Below the pieces are notes generated by a model, which was not told the origin of the DNA, did not search any database, and was given only the letters and a program-made list of their open reading frames with translations. From the NCBI GenBank assembly GCA_029262535.1, contig JAJCZF010000010.1:1-35055 (forward strand): 35,055 nt of DNA. The letters are read 5' to 3'. This stretch comes from Deltaproteobacteria bacterium (GTDB lineage Bacteria; Desulfobacterota; GWC2-55-46; JAJCZF01). The translations under genes and the position numbers were made by a program. Positions 9,149-17,536 of the stretch are shown piece after piece; position 1 is the stretch's first letter, and every line of letters begins with the position of its first letter.

Positions 9149-9640
9149 TTGGACGTCAAGGGACAGGACTTAAAGGACAAGCTGGTATACCTCAACAGGG
9201 TAGCCAAGGTCGTAAAGGGCGGTAAACGCTTTAGCTTTAACTGCATCGTTGTAGTCGGAGACGGGTCTAGTTATGTAGGTTCCGGTCTCGGCAAGGCCAA
9301 CGAGGTTCCTGAGGCGATAAGAAAGGCTATCGAAGGCGCTAAGAAGAGCCTGATAAAGGTGCCGCTCGTAGATGGAACGATACCTTACAAGGTCATTGGT
9401 CGCTACGGCGCAGGCAGGGTCTTATTAAAGCCGGCCGCTCCCGGTACCGGCGTTATCGCCGGAGGCGCCGTTAGGGCGGTTCTGGAGAGCGTCGGCGTAA
9501 CCGACGTGCTCACAAAGTGCCTCGGCACCAACAATCCCCATAATGTTGTTAAGGCTACGCTCAACGCCCTTGGCCAGCTTAGGAGCGCGGAAGAGATAGC
9601 CCGTTTAAGAGGCAAAACCGTCGAAGAGGTAACGAGATGA
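9149..9640 (+). CDS. rpsE: 30S ribosomal protein S5
   Basis: 30S protein at the decoding and mRNA-entry region. The 163-aa product has the dsRBD-like N-domain ([19 protein letters not shown]) and the C-domain [15 protein letters not shown] and [12 protein letters not shown] motifs. It starts at TTG with AAGGGAGAG upstream; no in-frame ATG or GTG gives a complete N-terminus. Its stop overlaps rpmD (ATGA). Confidence 0.97.
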   Translation: MDVKGQDLKDKLVYLNRVAKVVKGGKRFSFNCIVVVGDGSSYVGSGLGKANEVPEAIRKAIEGAKKSLIKVPLVDGTIPYKVIGRYGAGRVLLKPAAPGTGVIAGGAVRAVLESVGVTDVLTKCLGTNNPHNVVKATLNALGQLRSAEEIARLRGKTVEEVTR

Positions 9641-9831
9641 CCGAAGAGCAGGCATATATAACGGTAAAGCTCGTAAAGAGCCCGATTGGATATAACAAGA
9701 AGCAGAAGGAGACCGTCAAGGGTCTCGGCCTTAAGAAGATGAATAGCGAGAAGAGGCTCAAGGACACAGCCTGCACGCGTGGCATGGTAAATAAGATACC
9801 GCACCTGGTAAGAATAGTCTCCGAGGATTAA
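9637..9831 (+). CDS. rpmD: 50S ribosomal protein L30
   Basis: Small 50S protein. The 64-aa product contains [27 protein letters not shown], the core of the bacterial L30 fold, and ends [11 protein letters not shown] as expected. ATGA overlap with rpsE shows coupling. A 128-nt gap with a promoter-like sequence follows. Confidence 0.96.
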   Translation: MTEEQAYITVKLVKSPIGYNKKQKETVKGLGLKKMNSEKRLKDTACTRGMVNKIPHLVRIVSED

Positions 9832-9875
9832 GATAATCCTGTCAGGCCTCCTTTTATCTCGCGGATTAGTTTTTC

Positions 9876-9884
9876 TGATATAAT
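9876..9884 (+). promoter_or_regulatory. Extended -10 promoter ahead of rplO
   Basis: TGATATAAT is a perfect extended -10 (TGn plus TATAAT at 9879-9884) in the 128-nt rpmD-rplO gap. No good -35 sits 17 nt upstream, which extended -10 promoters do not strictly require. The predicted start near 9891 would give a leader of about 70 nt before rplO, with a good GAGGAA ribosome site. It would allow rplO-secY-adk-map and the alpha genes to be boosted separately from the upstream operon. Confidence 0.5.
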
Positions 9885-9959
9885 TACTTGGACCATACTG
9901 CTGATTTGTGTTAAATTAAATAGTTCTGACAAAAAAAGAAATTTTGAGGAATTTATAAT

Positions 9960-10400
9960 ATGCTAGATAGATTAAGCCCCCCCAAGGGTGCTGTTAAAAA
10001 CAAGAAGAGGGTAGGCCGCGGTAACTCCTCCGGTTCAGGTAGATGTGCCGGTCGTGGAGATAAAGGTCAGAACTCGCGTTCGGGCGGCGGCGTAAAGCCG
10101 GGCTTTGAGGGTGGACAGATGCCGCTCCAGAGAAGGCTTCCGAAGCGCGGTTTCAAAAACCCGTTCAGGACCGAATACCGTGTGATCAATCTCGACGGTC
10201 TTTCGGCCAAGTTCGCTGCCGGCGATACCGTTGACGAGGCGGCGCTGGTTTCAGGCGGCCTTATTCGTTCCGCAGGCGGCCCTGTTAAGGTCCTTGGAAA
10301 CGGCGACATTAGTATTGCACTTACGGTAAAGGCGAATGCCTTCAGCAAGAGCGCGACAGAAAAGATAACCGAAGCCGGCGGAATAGCGGAGGTCTGTTAG
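9960..10400 (+). CDS. rplO: 50S ribosomal protein L15
   Basis: Late-assembly 50S protein. The 146-aa product starts with the glycine/basic-rich arm (KKRVGRGNSSGSGRCAGRGDKGQNSR) and FEGGQMPLQRRLPKRGF, then the globular C-domain ending with the AEVC tail. ATG has GAGGAA about 7 nt upstream. The secY start codon abuts its stop directly (TAG-TTG), with the secY Shine-Dalgarno GGAGGT lying inside its last codons. Confidence 0.97.
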   Translation: MLDRLSPPKGAVKNKKRVGRGNSSGSGRCAGRGDKGQNSRSGGGVKPGFEGGQMPLQRRLPKRGFKNPFRTEYRVINLDGLSAKFAAGDTVDEAALVSGGLIRSAGGPVKVLGNGDISIALTVKANAFSKSATEKITEAGGIAEVC

Positions 10401-11693
<1,293 letters not shown>

Positions 11694-11723
11694 GGCGTTG
11701 TTTCTCTTTAATATAGGAAAAAG

Positions 11724-12377
11724 ATGAATCTATTACTCATGGGACCTCCCGGGGCTGGCAAGGGAACACAGGGCAAACGCCTGGGCGCGAAGTATTCTAT
11801 ACCGCTCGTTTCGACCGGTGATATCCTGAGGGCCAATGTCTCCGACGGCACAGATCTCGGCAAGAAGGCAAAGTCCTTTATGAATGCCGGTGAACTCGTT
11901 CCCGACGCCCTTGTATTGGAGATGATCTCTGACCGCCTTGCACAAGAAGACTGCGCCAAGGGTTTTATTCTCGACGGTTTTCCGAGAAATACGGCACAGG
12001 CCGAGTCACTCGCCGGTGTATTAGAGGGGCTCTCAAAGTCTATAGACCTGGCGCTTGGTATTGACGTTCCCGACGCCGAGTTGGTAAAGAGGCTTTGCGG
12101 ACGCCGTATATGCACCAATAAGGCTTGCGGCTCCGGTTATCATCTGGATTTCGACCCGCCGAAAGCCGAAGGCATCTGTGACGACTGCGGCAGCGAACTA
12201 TACCAGCGCGCCGACGACTGTGAAGAAACGATCGGCGCAAGGCTCAAGGTATACGGAGAGCAGACCGCCCCGCTGATAGAGTACTATACTGAGCGCAAAC
12301 TCTTTAAGGCGATAGACGGCACCGGTCCTCTGGACGGGATAACGGCCATCATCGTTGACGCTGTTGACGGCAGATAG
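11724..12377 (+). CDS. adk: Adenylate kinase, Zn-lid type
   Basis: Cytosolic enzyme converting ATP plus AMP to two ADP. The 217-aa product has the P-loop GPPGAGKGT (residues 7-15), the DGFPRN motif, and a long-form lid. The lid holds four cysteines, C130, C135, C152 and C155, suggesting a bound metal. The first pair is spaced CX4C (C-T-N-K-A-C) rather than the usual CX2C. It follows secY after 30 nt with a weak ribosome site. Its stop shares one base with the map GTG start. Confidence 0.97.
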   Translation: MNLLLMGPPGAGKGTQGKRLGAKYSIPLVSTGDILRANVSDGTDLGKKAKSFMNAGELVPDALVLEMISDRLAQEDCAKGFILDGFPRNTAQAESLAGVLEGLSKSIDLALGIDVPDAELVKRLCGRRICTNKACGSGYHLDFDPPKAEGICDDCGSELYQRADDCEETIGARLKVYGEQTAPLIEYYTERKLFKAIDGTGPLDGITAIIVDAVDGR

Positions 12378-13126
12378 TGATAAGCTACAAGAACCGCAAG
12401 CAGATAGATAAGATGAGAAAGGCGAACCTCGTCGTAGGCGAGGTTCTCCAGATAGTAAAGAGCAAGGTAAGACCGGGTATTACGACGATGGAACTGGAGC
12501 GCGAGGCACAAGAAGAAGTTACGCGCAGAAAGGTCAAACCCGCTTTTAAAGGATATAGAGGCTTCCCGTACTGCCTCTGTGTCTCGGTTAACGAAGAGGT
12601 TGTCCACGGCATGCCCTCTACAGAGAGGGTGCTTGAGGACGGCGACATCGTTAGCATCGACTTCGGTGTCGAATTGAACGGTTTTTTTGGCGACTCGGCC
12701 ATTACGGTTGGGGTTGGCACGGTCTCAGACGAGGCCCGGCATCTCATGGACGTAACGTCTGAGTCGCTTGACAGAGCTATAGAGCAGGTAAGACCCGGTA
12801 AGCGGATAGCCGATATATCGCTTGCCGTACAGAGCCACGCGGAAGGAAACGGCTTTTCAGTCGTTAGAAACTTCGTAGGGCACGGTATCGGAAAGAGGTT
12901 GCACGAGGAGCCGCAGGTTCCGAACTTCCTAGTGCCGGGATACGACGTAAGCCTGGCCGAGGGCATGGTTTTAGCGATAGAGCCTATGATAAACGCCGGG
13001 GGTTACGACGTAGAAGTGCTGGAAGACGGATGGACCGCGGTTACAACGGACCGCTCACTTTCAGCTCACTTTGAGCATTCGGTTGCCGTGACGTCAGACG
13101 GGCCGGCCGTGCTTAGCAGGGTTTAG
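12377..13126 (+). CDS. map: Type I methionine aminopeptidase
   Basis: Removes the initiator Met from nascent proteins in the cytoplasm. The 249-aa product conserves all five metal ligands (D95, D106, H169, E202, E233) and the substrate-contacting histidines H78 and H176, in the usual SIDFG, GDSA, GHGIG, AIEPM and HFEHSV contexts. It lacks the N-terminal SH3-type or zinc extensions. The start is GTG in a TAGTG junction with adk, so the two are coupled. Confidence 0.97.
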   Translation: MISYKNRKQIDKMRKANLVVGEVLQIVKSKVRPGITTMELEREAQEEVTRRKVKPAFKGYRGFPYCLCVSVNEEVVHGMPSTERVLEDGDIVSIDFGVELNGFFGDSAITVGVGTVSDEARHLMDVTSESLDRAIEQVRPGKRIADISLAVQSHAEGNGFSVVRNFVGHGIGKRLHEEPQVPNFLVPGYDVSLAEGMVLAIEPMINAGGYDVEVLEDGWTAVTTDRSLSAHFEHSVAVTSDGPAVLSRV

Positions 13127-13132
13127 GAAAAA

Positions 13133-13351
13133 ATGGCTAAAGAAGATTCGATAGAGGTAGAGGGCACCGTACTGGAAACACTCCCAAACGCAATGTTTCG
13201 CGTTGAGTTGGAGAACGGACATAAAGTGCTCGCCCACGTTTCTGGCAAGATGCGTATGCATTTTATTAAGATTCTACCGGGTGACAAGGTTACTATGGAA
13301 TTATCCCCTTATGATCTTACAAGGGGAAGGATAACCTACAGGGCAAAGTAG
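13133..13351 (+). CDS. infA: Translation initiation factor IF-1
   Basis: OB-fold factor that binds the 30S A site during initiation. The 72-aa length is exactly typical, with [19 protein letters not shown] at the N-terminus, [17 protein letters not shown] in the middle and LTRGRITYR at the end. ATG follows map after 6 nt with AGGAA very close to it. Confidence 0.97.
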   Translation: MAKEDSIEVEGTVLETLPNAMFRVELENGHKVLAHVSGKMRMHFIKILPGDKVTMELSPYDLTRGRITYRAK

Positions 13352-13369
13352 GCCCTATAGGAGGGTATT

Positions 13370-13483
13370 ATGAAGGTTAGAGCTTCGGTAAAAAAAATCT
13401 GTGTAAAGTGCAAGGTCATAAAGCGCAAGGGTGTCTTGCGCGTGGTCTGCGAAAACAGCAAGCACAAGCAGAGACAGGGCTGA
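13370..13483 (+). CDS. rpmJ: 50S ribosomal protein L36, Zn form
   Basis: Smallest 50S protein. Direct translation from ATG 13370 gives 37 residues: [20 protein letters not shown] followed by [18 protein letters not shown]11, C14, C27 and H32 form the usual zinc site of the C+ type. The gene is too short for most ORF length cutoffs. A strong GGAGGG lies about 7 nt upstream. It sits between infA and rpsM as in most bacteria. Confidence 0.97.
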   Translation: MKVRASVKKICVKCKVIKRKGVLRVVCENSKHKQRQG

Positions 13484-13521
13484 CCCAAAAGGGTAGCTGG
13501 TAAGTAACGGAGGGTTGCAAG

Positions 13522-13896
13522 TTGGCCAGAATTTCCGGTGTTGACTTAGAGAAAAACAAGAGGGTCGATATCGCTCTTACGAGGATATACGGCATAGGCA
13601 GGGTTACATCCACACGCGTCCTGGTTGACGCAAACGTAGACCCCACGACACGCGTGCACGCGCTTGACGAAACCCAGGTAGCCGCTATTCGCAAGGTTAT
13701 CGACACCGACTGCAAGGTCGAGGGTGAACTCAGGAAAGACGTATCCCTGGACATAAAACGTCTTATGGATATGGGTTGTTACCGTGGTATCAGGCACAGG
13801 AAGTCTCTTCCAGTGCGTGGCCAGCGTACATCCACAAACGCTCGCACGAGGAAGGGGCCCAAGAAGGGCGCCGTCGCCAAGAAGAAGAAGGCTTAA
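13522..13896 (+). CDS. rpsM: 30S ribosomal protein S13
   Basis: 30S head protein contacting the P-site tRNA and 50S. The 124-aa product begins [14 protein letters not shown] and has [28 protein letters not shown] and the TRKGPKK tail. It starts at TTG with CGGAGGG 8 nt upstream. The C-terminus ends in a KKKKA basic tail. Confidence 0.97.
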   Translation: MARISGVDLEKNKRVDIALTRIYGIGRVTSTRVLVDANVDPTTRVHALDETQVAAIRKVIDTDCKVEGELRKDVSLDIKRLMDMGCYRGIRHRKSLPVRGQRTSTNARTRKGPKKGAVAKKKKA

Positions 13897-13992
13897 GGCC
13901 GCTTTGACGCGGTAAGTGTTTAGTAGTTGGTCAGGGTGCGTTGCTATGTGTTGGTTCCGTGCCACTGTCCGTAATATAATAAAGGGTGTAAT

Positions 13993-14385
13993 ATGGCAAA
14001 GCCAAAGGCAAAGGCTAAGGCAAAGAAGGTAAAAAGGGTAGTATCGCGTGGTGTCGCTCATATCAGGGCGACCTTTAACAATACTATTATTACGATAACC
14101 GATCCGGCAGGCGACGTCCTGGCATGGTCGAGCTCCGGGGCCGCCGGCTTCAAGGGTTCGAGAAAGGGCACTCCCTTTGCAGCGCAGATAGCTGCCGAGA
14201 ACTGTGCCAAGCGTGCTATCGAGTACGGTATGAAGACGATTAACGTATACCTAAAGGGTCCCGGTTCAGGCAGGGAGGCAGCGCTTCGCGCACTCCAGGC
14301 AGCCGGATTTAGCATTAACATGATTAAAGACGTCACCCCGCTGCCGCACAATGGGTGCAGGCCGCCGAAGAGGCGCAGAGTCTAG
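13993..14385 (+). CDS. rpsK: 30S ribosomal protein S11
   Basis: 30S platform protein near the E site. The 130-aa product has a repetitive Lys/Ala N-terminal arm ([13 protein letters not shown]), then [15 protein letters not shown], and the C-terminal [13 protein letters not shown] signature. ATG has AAAGGG about 7 nt upstream. A 96-nt gap separates it from rpsM; a TATAAT at 13975-13980 lies just before the ribosome site but has no clear -35. Confidence 0.97.
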   Translation: MAKPKAKAKAKKVKRVVSRGVAHIRATFNNTIITITDPAGDVLAWSSSGAAGFKGSRKGTPFAAQIAAENCAKRAIEYGMKTINVYLKGPGSGREAALRALQAAGFSINMIKDVTPLPHNGCRPPKRRRV

Positions 14386-14407
14386 AGTTTTAAAGGGAGG
14401 TCGTATT

Positions 14408-15034
14408 TTGGCAAGGCATACCGGTTCAGTTTGCAAGTTGTGCAGGCGCGAAGGGCTTAAGATATTTCTAAAGGGCGAGCGTTGTTATACGGATAAATGC
14501 GCATTCGAGAGAAGGGCTTACGCCCCTGGTCAACACGGTCAGGGCAGAGGCAAGGTCTCTGAGTACGCGCTTCAGCTTAGAGAGAAGCAGAAGGTTAAAA
14601 GGCTTTACGGCCTGATGGAGGTACAGTTCGCCAACACCTTCTCAAAGGCTGAAAGAATTAAAGGCGTTACGGGCATAAACCTCTTAGCCTTGCTTGAAAA
14701 AAGGCTTGATAACGTAGTATACAGGCTTGGAATGGCCTCTTCAAGGCGCGAGGCCAGGATTTTGGTAACGCACGGTCACTTCCTTGTCAATGGCAAGAAG
14801 GTCGATATCCCGTCCTTTACCGTCAATGTAGACGATGTGATTACCCTTAGAGAGAAGAGCCGCGCTCTACCGATGTTGGCCGAGAGCGTCAAGGCCGCCG
14901 ATAAGCGCGGAGTGCCCGAGTGGCTCGCCCTCGACACGGTCGGCTTGAAGGGTACGATAAAGAGACAGCCCGAGAGAGAAGATATAACGATGCCCATTAC
15001 GGAACAACTCATAGTAGAGCTATATTCCAAGTAA
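14408..15034 (+). CDS. rpsD: 30S ribosomal protein S4, zinc-binding form
   Basis: 16S rRNA 5'-domain assembly protein; in E. coli it represses the alpha operon. From TTG 14408 the product is 208 aa, beginning [22 protein letters not shown] lies about 8 nt upstream. A longer in-frame GTG at 14351 would run back through rpsK and adds residues foreign to the family, so it is rejected. The N-terminus has a four-Cys site (C9, C12, C26, C31), as in zinc-binding S4 proteins. The S4 RNA-binding domain ([20 protein letters not shown]) is intact. Confidence 0.97.
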   Translation: MARHTGSVCKLCRREGLKIFLKGERCYTDKCAFERRAYAPGQHGQGRGKVSEYALQLREKQKVKRLYGLMEVQFANTFSKAERIKGVTGINLLALLEKRLDNVVYRLGMASSRREARILVTHGHFLVNGKKVDIPSFTVNVDDVITLREKSRALPMLAESVKAADKRGVPEWLALDTVGLKGTIKRQPEREDITMPITEQLIVELYSK

Positions 15035-15059
15035 TTTTTTATACTAACGGGGGCCATAG

Positions 15060-16070
15060 ATGCAAAAGAACTGGCGTGATTTAATAAAACCAAAGAAGGT
15101 TGATATAGAAGAGTCTTCGCAGAGGTCCACCTATGCCAAGCTCGTCATCGAACCGCTTGAGCGCGGTTATGGCGTCACCCTTGGTAACTCACTTCGCAGG
15201 GTGCTGCTTTCGTCCCTCATGGGCGCGGCCATTACCACGGTTAAGGTTGAAGGTGTCCTTCACGAGTTTTCGTCGATTCCGGGCGTAAAGGAAGATCTCT
15301 CTGACCTGATACTCTCTCTTAAGCAGGTTAAGCTGAAGATAGACGCCGAGGGTACAAGGACGCTGAAGATCAATAAGCAAGGCCCCGGCATAGTTACAGC
15401 CGGTGACATAGAGTGCGATTCAAGTGTTGAGGTCTTAAACCCCGATCTTTACCTGGCCACCCTTTCCGATGGCGCAAATCTCGTAGCCGAGCTTTCCGCC
15501 GAGACCGGAAGAGGTTACGTGCCCGCTGAGATGGGGGCGTCCGACCAGGTAGTCGGCACTATACCGATTGACGCTATATTTAACCCGGTAACACGTGTGA
15601 ACTTTGAAGTTTCCAATGCTCGTGTTGGGCAAAGGACCGACTACGACAAACTAATGATCGAAGTTTGGACGACCGGTTCGATTGCGCCGGACGACGCAGT
15701 GGCGGTTGCCGCAAAGATACTTAAGGACCAGTTCAGCGTCTTTATCACCTTTGAGGAGCAGACCGAAGAGGTACGCGCCGTAGTCGAGGCAAGGCCCGGC
15801 TTTAATGAGAATCTATTTAAGACTGTCGATGAGTTGGAACTTTCGGTTCGTAGCGCCAACTGTCTGAAGAATGCCGATATTAAGTATATAGGCGAGATGG
15901 TCAGCAAGACAGACCAGGAGATGCTCAAGACCAAGAACTTTGGCAGAAAGTCTTTAAACGAGATAAAGGAGCTTCTCCATGCCATGGAGTTGGACTTCGG
16001 CATGAATATAGAGGGTTTTCCAGACAGGACCGCTCTTGACGAGAAGGCCACTAGCGCCAAGGAAGCTTAG
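15060..16070 (+). CDS. rpoA: RNA polymerase alpha subunit
   Basis: Scaffold subunit of RNA polymerase. The 336-aa product has the N-terminal assembly domain (EPLERGYGVTLGNSLRRVLLSSL near residue 32, dimerisation), a linker, and the C-terminal DNA- and activator-binding domain with helix-hairpin-helix features (LSVRSANCLKNADIKYIGE, then KNFGRKSLNEIKELL). The presence of a full CTD suits UP elements and class I activators. ATG follows GGGGG. rplQ is 46 nt downstream. Confidence 0.98.
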   Translation: MQKNWRDLIKPKKVDIEESSQRSTYAKLVIEPLERGYGVTLGNSLRRVLLSSLMGAAITTVKVEGVLHEFSSIPGVKEDLSDLILSLKQVKLKIDAEGTRTLKINKQGPGIVTAGDIECDSSVEVLNPDLYLATLSDGANLVAELSAETGRGYVPAEMGASDQVVGTIPIDAIFNPVTRVNFEVSNARVGQRTDYDKLMIEVWTTGSIAPDDAVAVAAKILKDQFSVFITFEEQTEEVRAVVEARPGFNENLFKTVDELELSVRSANCLKNADIKYIGEMVSKTDQEMLKTKNFGRKSLNEIKELLHAMELDFGMNIEGFPDRTALDEKATSAKEA

Positions 16071-16116
16071 ATAACTTTGTTTTTTTCAGGCCTTATTATT
16101 TTAAAAGGACGATAAC

Positions 16117-16704
16117 GTGAGACACAATACAGACAACAAGAGATTCAGCAGGAACAGTGGTCACCTTAGATGTATGATGGCCAATCTTACTTGCGACCTC
16201 CTTACGCACGAGAGAATTAAGACGACCACGCCAAAGGCAAAGGAACTTCGTCGTTATGCCGAGAGGATGATTACACTCGGTAAGACCGGAACCGTTGCTT
16301 CTCGCCGTAAGGCCATGGCATTTCTTCGTAGCAAGACGGTAGTAAAGAAGCTCTTTGATGATCTTGCCGCAAGGACGGCTACAAGGCCCGGTGGTTATAC
16401 CCGTATGCTCAAGATAGGCCGCAGGGCCGGAGACTGTGCGCCGATGACCATGATCGAGCTGGTAGATCTTCCGCCGGTCGTAGTGGAAGAGGTCGAGAAG
16501 ACTAAGAAGGCCAAGGCAAAGCCGTCTGTTGCCGCCAAGATCAAAGAAAAGGTCAAAGAGGGCATAGACAAGGTCAAGGAAGTCGAGGCCGAATCCAAGA
16601 AGTCGCCTGCCAAGAGGGAAAAGGACGCCGCAGCCAAGGAAAAGAAGGCTGTGAAGAAAGCGCCTGCTAAAAAGGCGCCGGCAAAGAAGAAAGAAGACTC
16701 TTAA
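16117..16704 (+). CDS. rplQ: 50S ribosomal protein L17 with long basic tail
   Basis: 50S protein near the exit tunnel. The 195-aa product contains the L17 core in about the first 120 residues (NLTCDLLTHERIKTTTPKAKELR, then GGYTRMLKIGRRAGDCAPMTMIELVD). A roughly 75-residue Lys/Ala/Glu-rich tail ending in KKAPAKKAPAKKKEDS follows. The N-terminus (MRHNTDNKRFSRNSGHLRCM) is divergent from the usual MRHRKxGRKLGR form. The start is GTG with AAAAGGA upstream. It is the last gene before the operon terminator. Confidence 0.95.
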   Translation: MRHNTDNKRFSRNSGHLRCMMANLTCDLLTHERIKTTTPKAKELRRYAERMITLGKTGTVASRRKAMAFLRSKTVVKKLFDDLAARTATRPGGYTRMLKIGRRAGDCAPMTMIELVDLPPVVVEEVEKTKKAKAKPSVAAKIKEKVKEGIDKVKEVEAESKKSPAKREKDAAAKEKKAVKKAPAKKAPAKKKEDS

Positions 16705-16760
16705 GACGACTTTGTAGTTGTATCTCAGGTCGGCCTTACAAAGGTCATAATATATATAAA

Positions 16761-16795
16761 AAGAGGCAAGGTAGATATACCTTGCCTCTTTTTTT
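16761..16795 (+). terminator. Intrinsic terminator of the ribosomal supercluster
   Basis: AAGAGGCAAGGTA (16761-16773) pairs perfectly with TACCTTGCCTCTT (16778-16790) around a GATA loop, then TTTTT follows. The A-run before the stem makes it usable on the other strand as well. It ends the tuf-to-rplQ transcript. Confidence 0.93.
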
Positions 16796-16888
16796 ACCTT
16801 TTAGGCAGTGCGTAGATTGGACGTCAAGTAGAAGAGAGCGATTCGCTCATGCTTGCTTTTAGTCTGGTAATACGTTATATTAAACTGA

Positions 16889-16918
16889 TTTACAAATTAA
16901 ATCCTTTGACAATATAAT
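16889..16918 (+). promoter_or_regulatory. Sigma-70 type promoter ahead of the DUF4390-ntrYX genes
   Basis: TTTACA (16889-16894, 5 of 6 to consensus), an 18-nt spacer and TATAAT (16913-16918). The predicted start near 16925 leaves a leader of about 11 nt before the ATG at 16936. It is placed right after the ribosomal terminator, so the following three genes form their own unit. Confidence 0.6.
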
Positions 16919-16935
16919 TTAGTGAAAACAATAAG

Positions 16936-17490
16936 ATGAAGAGACTTTTTTATATATTACCTCTACTCTTCCTGCTCTCTTTTCCGCGTGTTGCTTGCGC
17001 GACAGAGGCCAGGATGGAGTCTGTTGAGGTCGCCACTGACCCGGTCATGAACCTCTCCTTTATCGTGCGTGAGGCCTTTAAGCCCGATATGGAAGAGGCC
17101 ATTAAGAGCGGTATTCCAACCTCATTTACATTTTATGTAGAGCTCTATCGCGTGCGCGGCATGTGGTTTGATAAACCGGTAGCCACGTGGGAGTTCAAGC
17201 ACGCGGTCAAGTATGACAACCTTAAGCAAGAGTATATTATTGCGCTTGAAGAAGGCGCGGCGGGGGAGATAAGGACAAAGGACTTTGAGGAGATGAAGCG
17301 CCTAATGGTGACGGGCAAGAATATTACCTTTGTGCCGACGCCTTTTTTAAGGCCGGGCACGGAATACTACCTTCGCCTCATGGCCGAACTTGATACGGTA
17401 AAGCTCCCCTTCCTTCTTCGACACATGCTCTTTTTTGTGAAATACTGGGACTTTGAGACCGATTGGCACTCGGTGAAATTTGTACGTTAA
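16936..17490 (+). CDS. Secreted DUF4390-like protein
   Basis: The 184-aa product has an N-terminal signal peptide (basic MKR, then a leucine-rich core, likely cleaved near residue 22 after ACA), followed by a soluble domain rich in beta-strand-like stretches. Features such as a LYRVRGMWFDK-type segment and a terminal hydrophobic LPFLLRHMLFFVKYWDF region resemble DUF4390 proteins, which in other deltaproteobacteria-like genomes are found beside ntrY. It lies 46 nt upstream of the kinase gene and probably shares its mRNA. A periplasmic role linked to the kinase sensor is an inference from position only. No enzymatic motif is visible. The family name is given from memory of the pattern. Confidence 0.7.
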   Translation: MKRLFYILPLLFLLSFPRVACATEARMESVEVATDPVMNLSFIVREAFKPDMEEAIKSGIPTSFTFYVELYRVRGMWFDKPVATWEFKHAVKYDNLKQEYIIALEEGAAGEIRTKDFEEMKRLMVTGKNITFVPTPFLRPGTEYYLRLMAELDTVKLPFLLRHMLFFVKYWDFETDWHSVKFVR

Positions 17491-17536
17491 GCACTGTTTC
17501 TAGCCAAGTTCTTTACCTAAAGGCACCGGGTGGTCC

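Noticed and set aside
13975..13980. TATAAT just before rpsK as a separate promoter
   Set aside because: The best -35 (TTGGTT) is poor, and the predicted start would fall after the ribosome binding site, so it is more likely chance in an AT-rich spot.
14351..14407. Upstream GTG start for rpsD
   Set aside because: It would run back into rpsK and add 19 residues absent from S4 proteins; TTG 14408 has a strong GGGAGG and gives MARHTG.
16906..16918. TTGACA at 16906-16911 as the -35 for TATAAT at 16913
   Set aside because: Only 1 nt separates the hexamers; TTTACA at 16889-16894 with an 18-nt spacer is the workable pairing.
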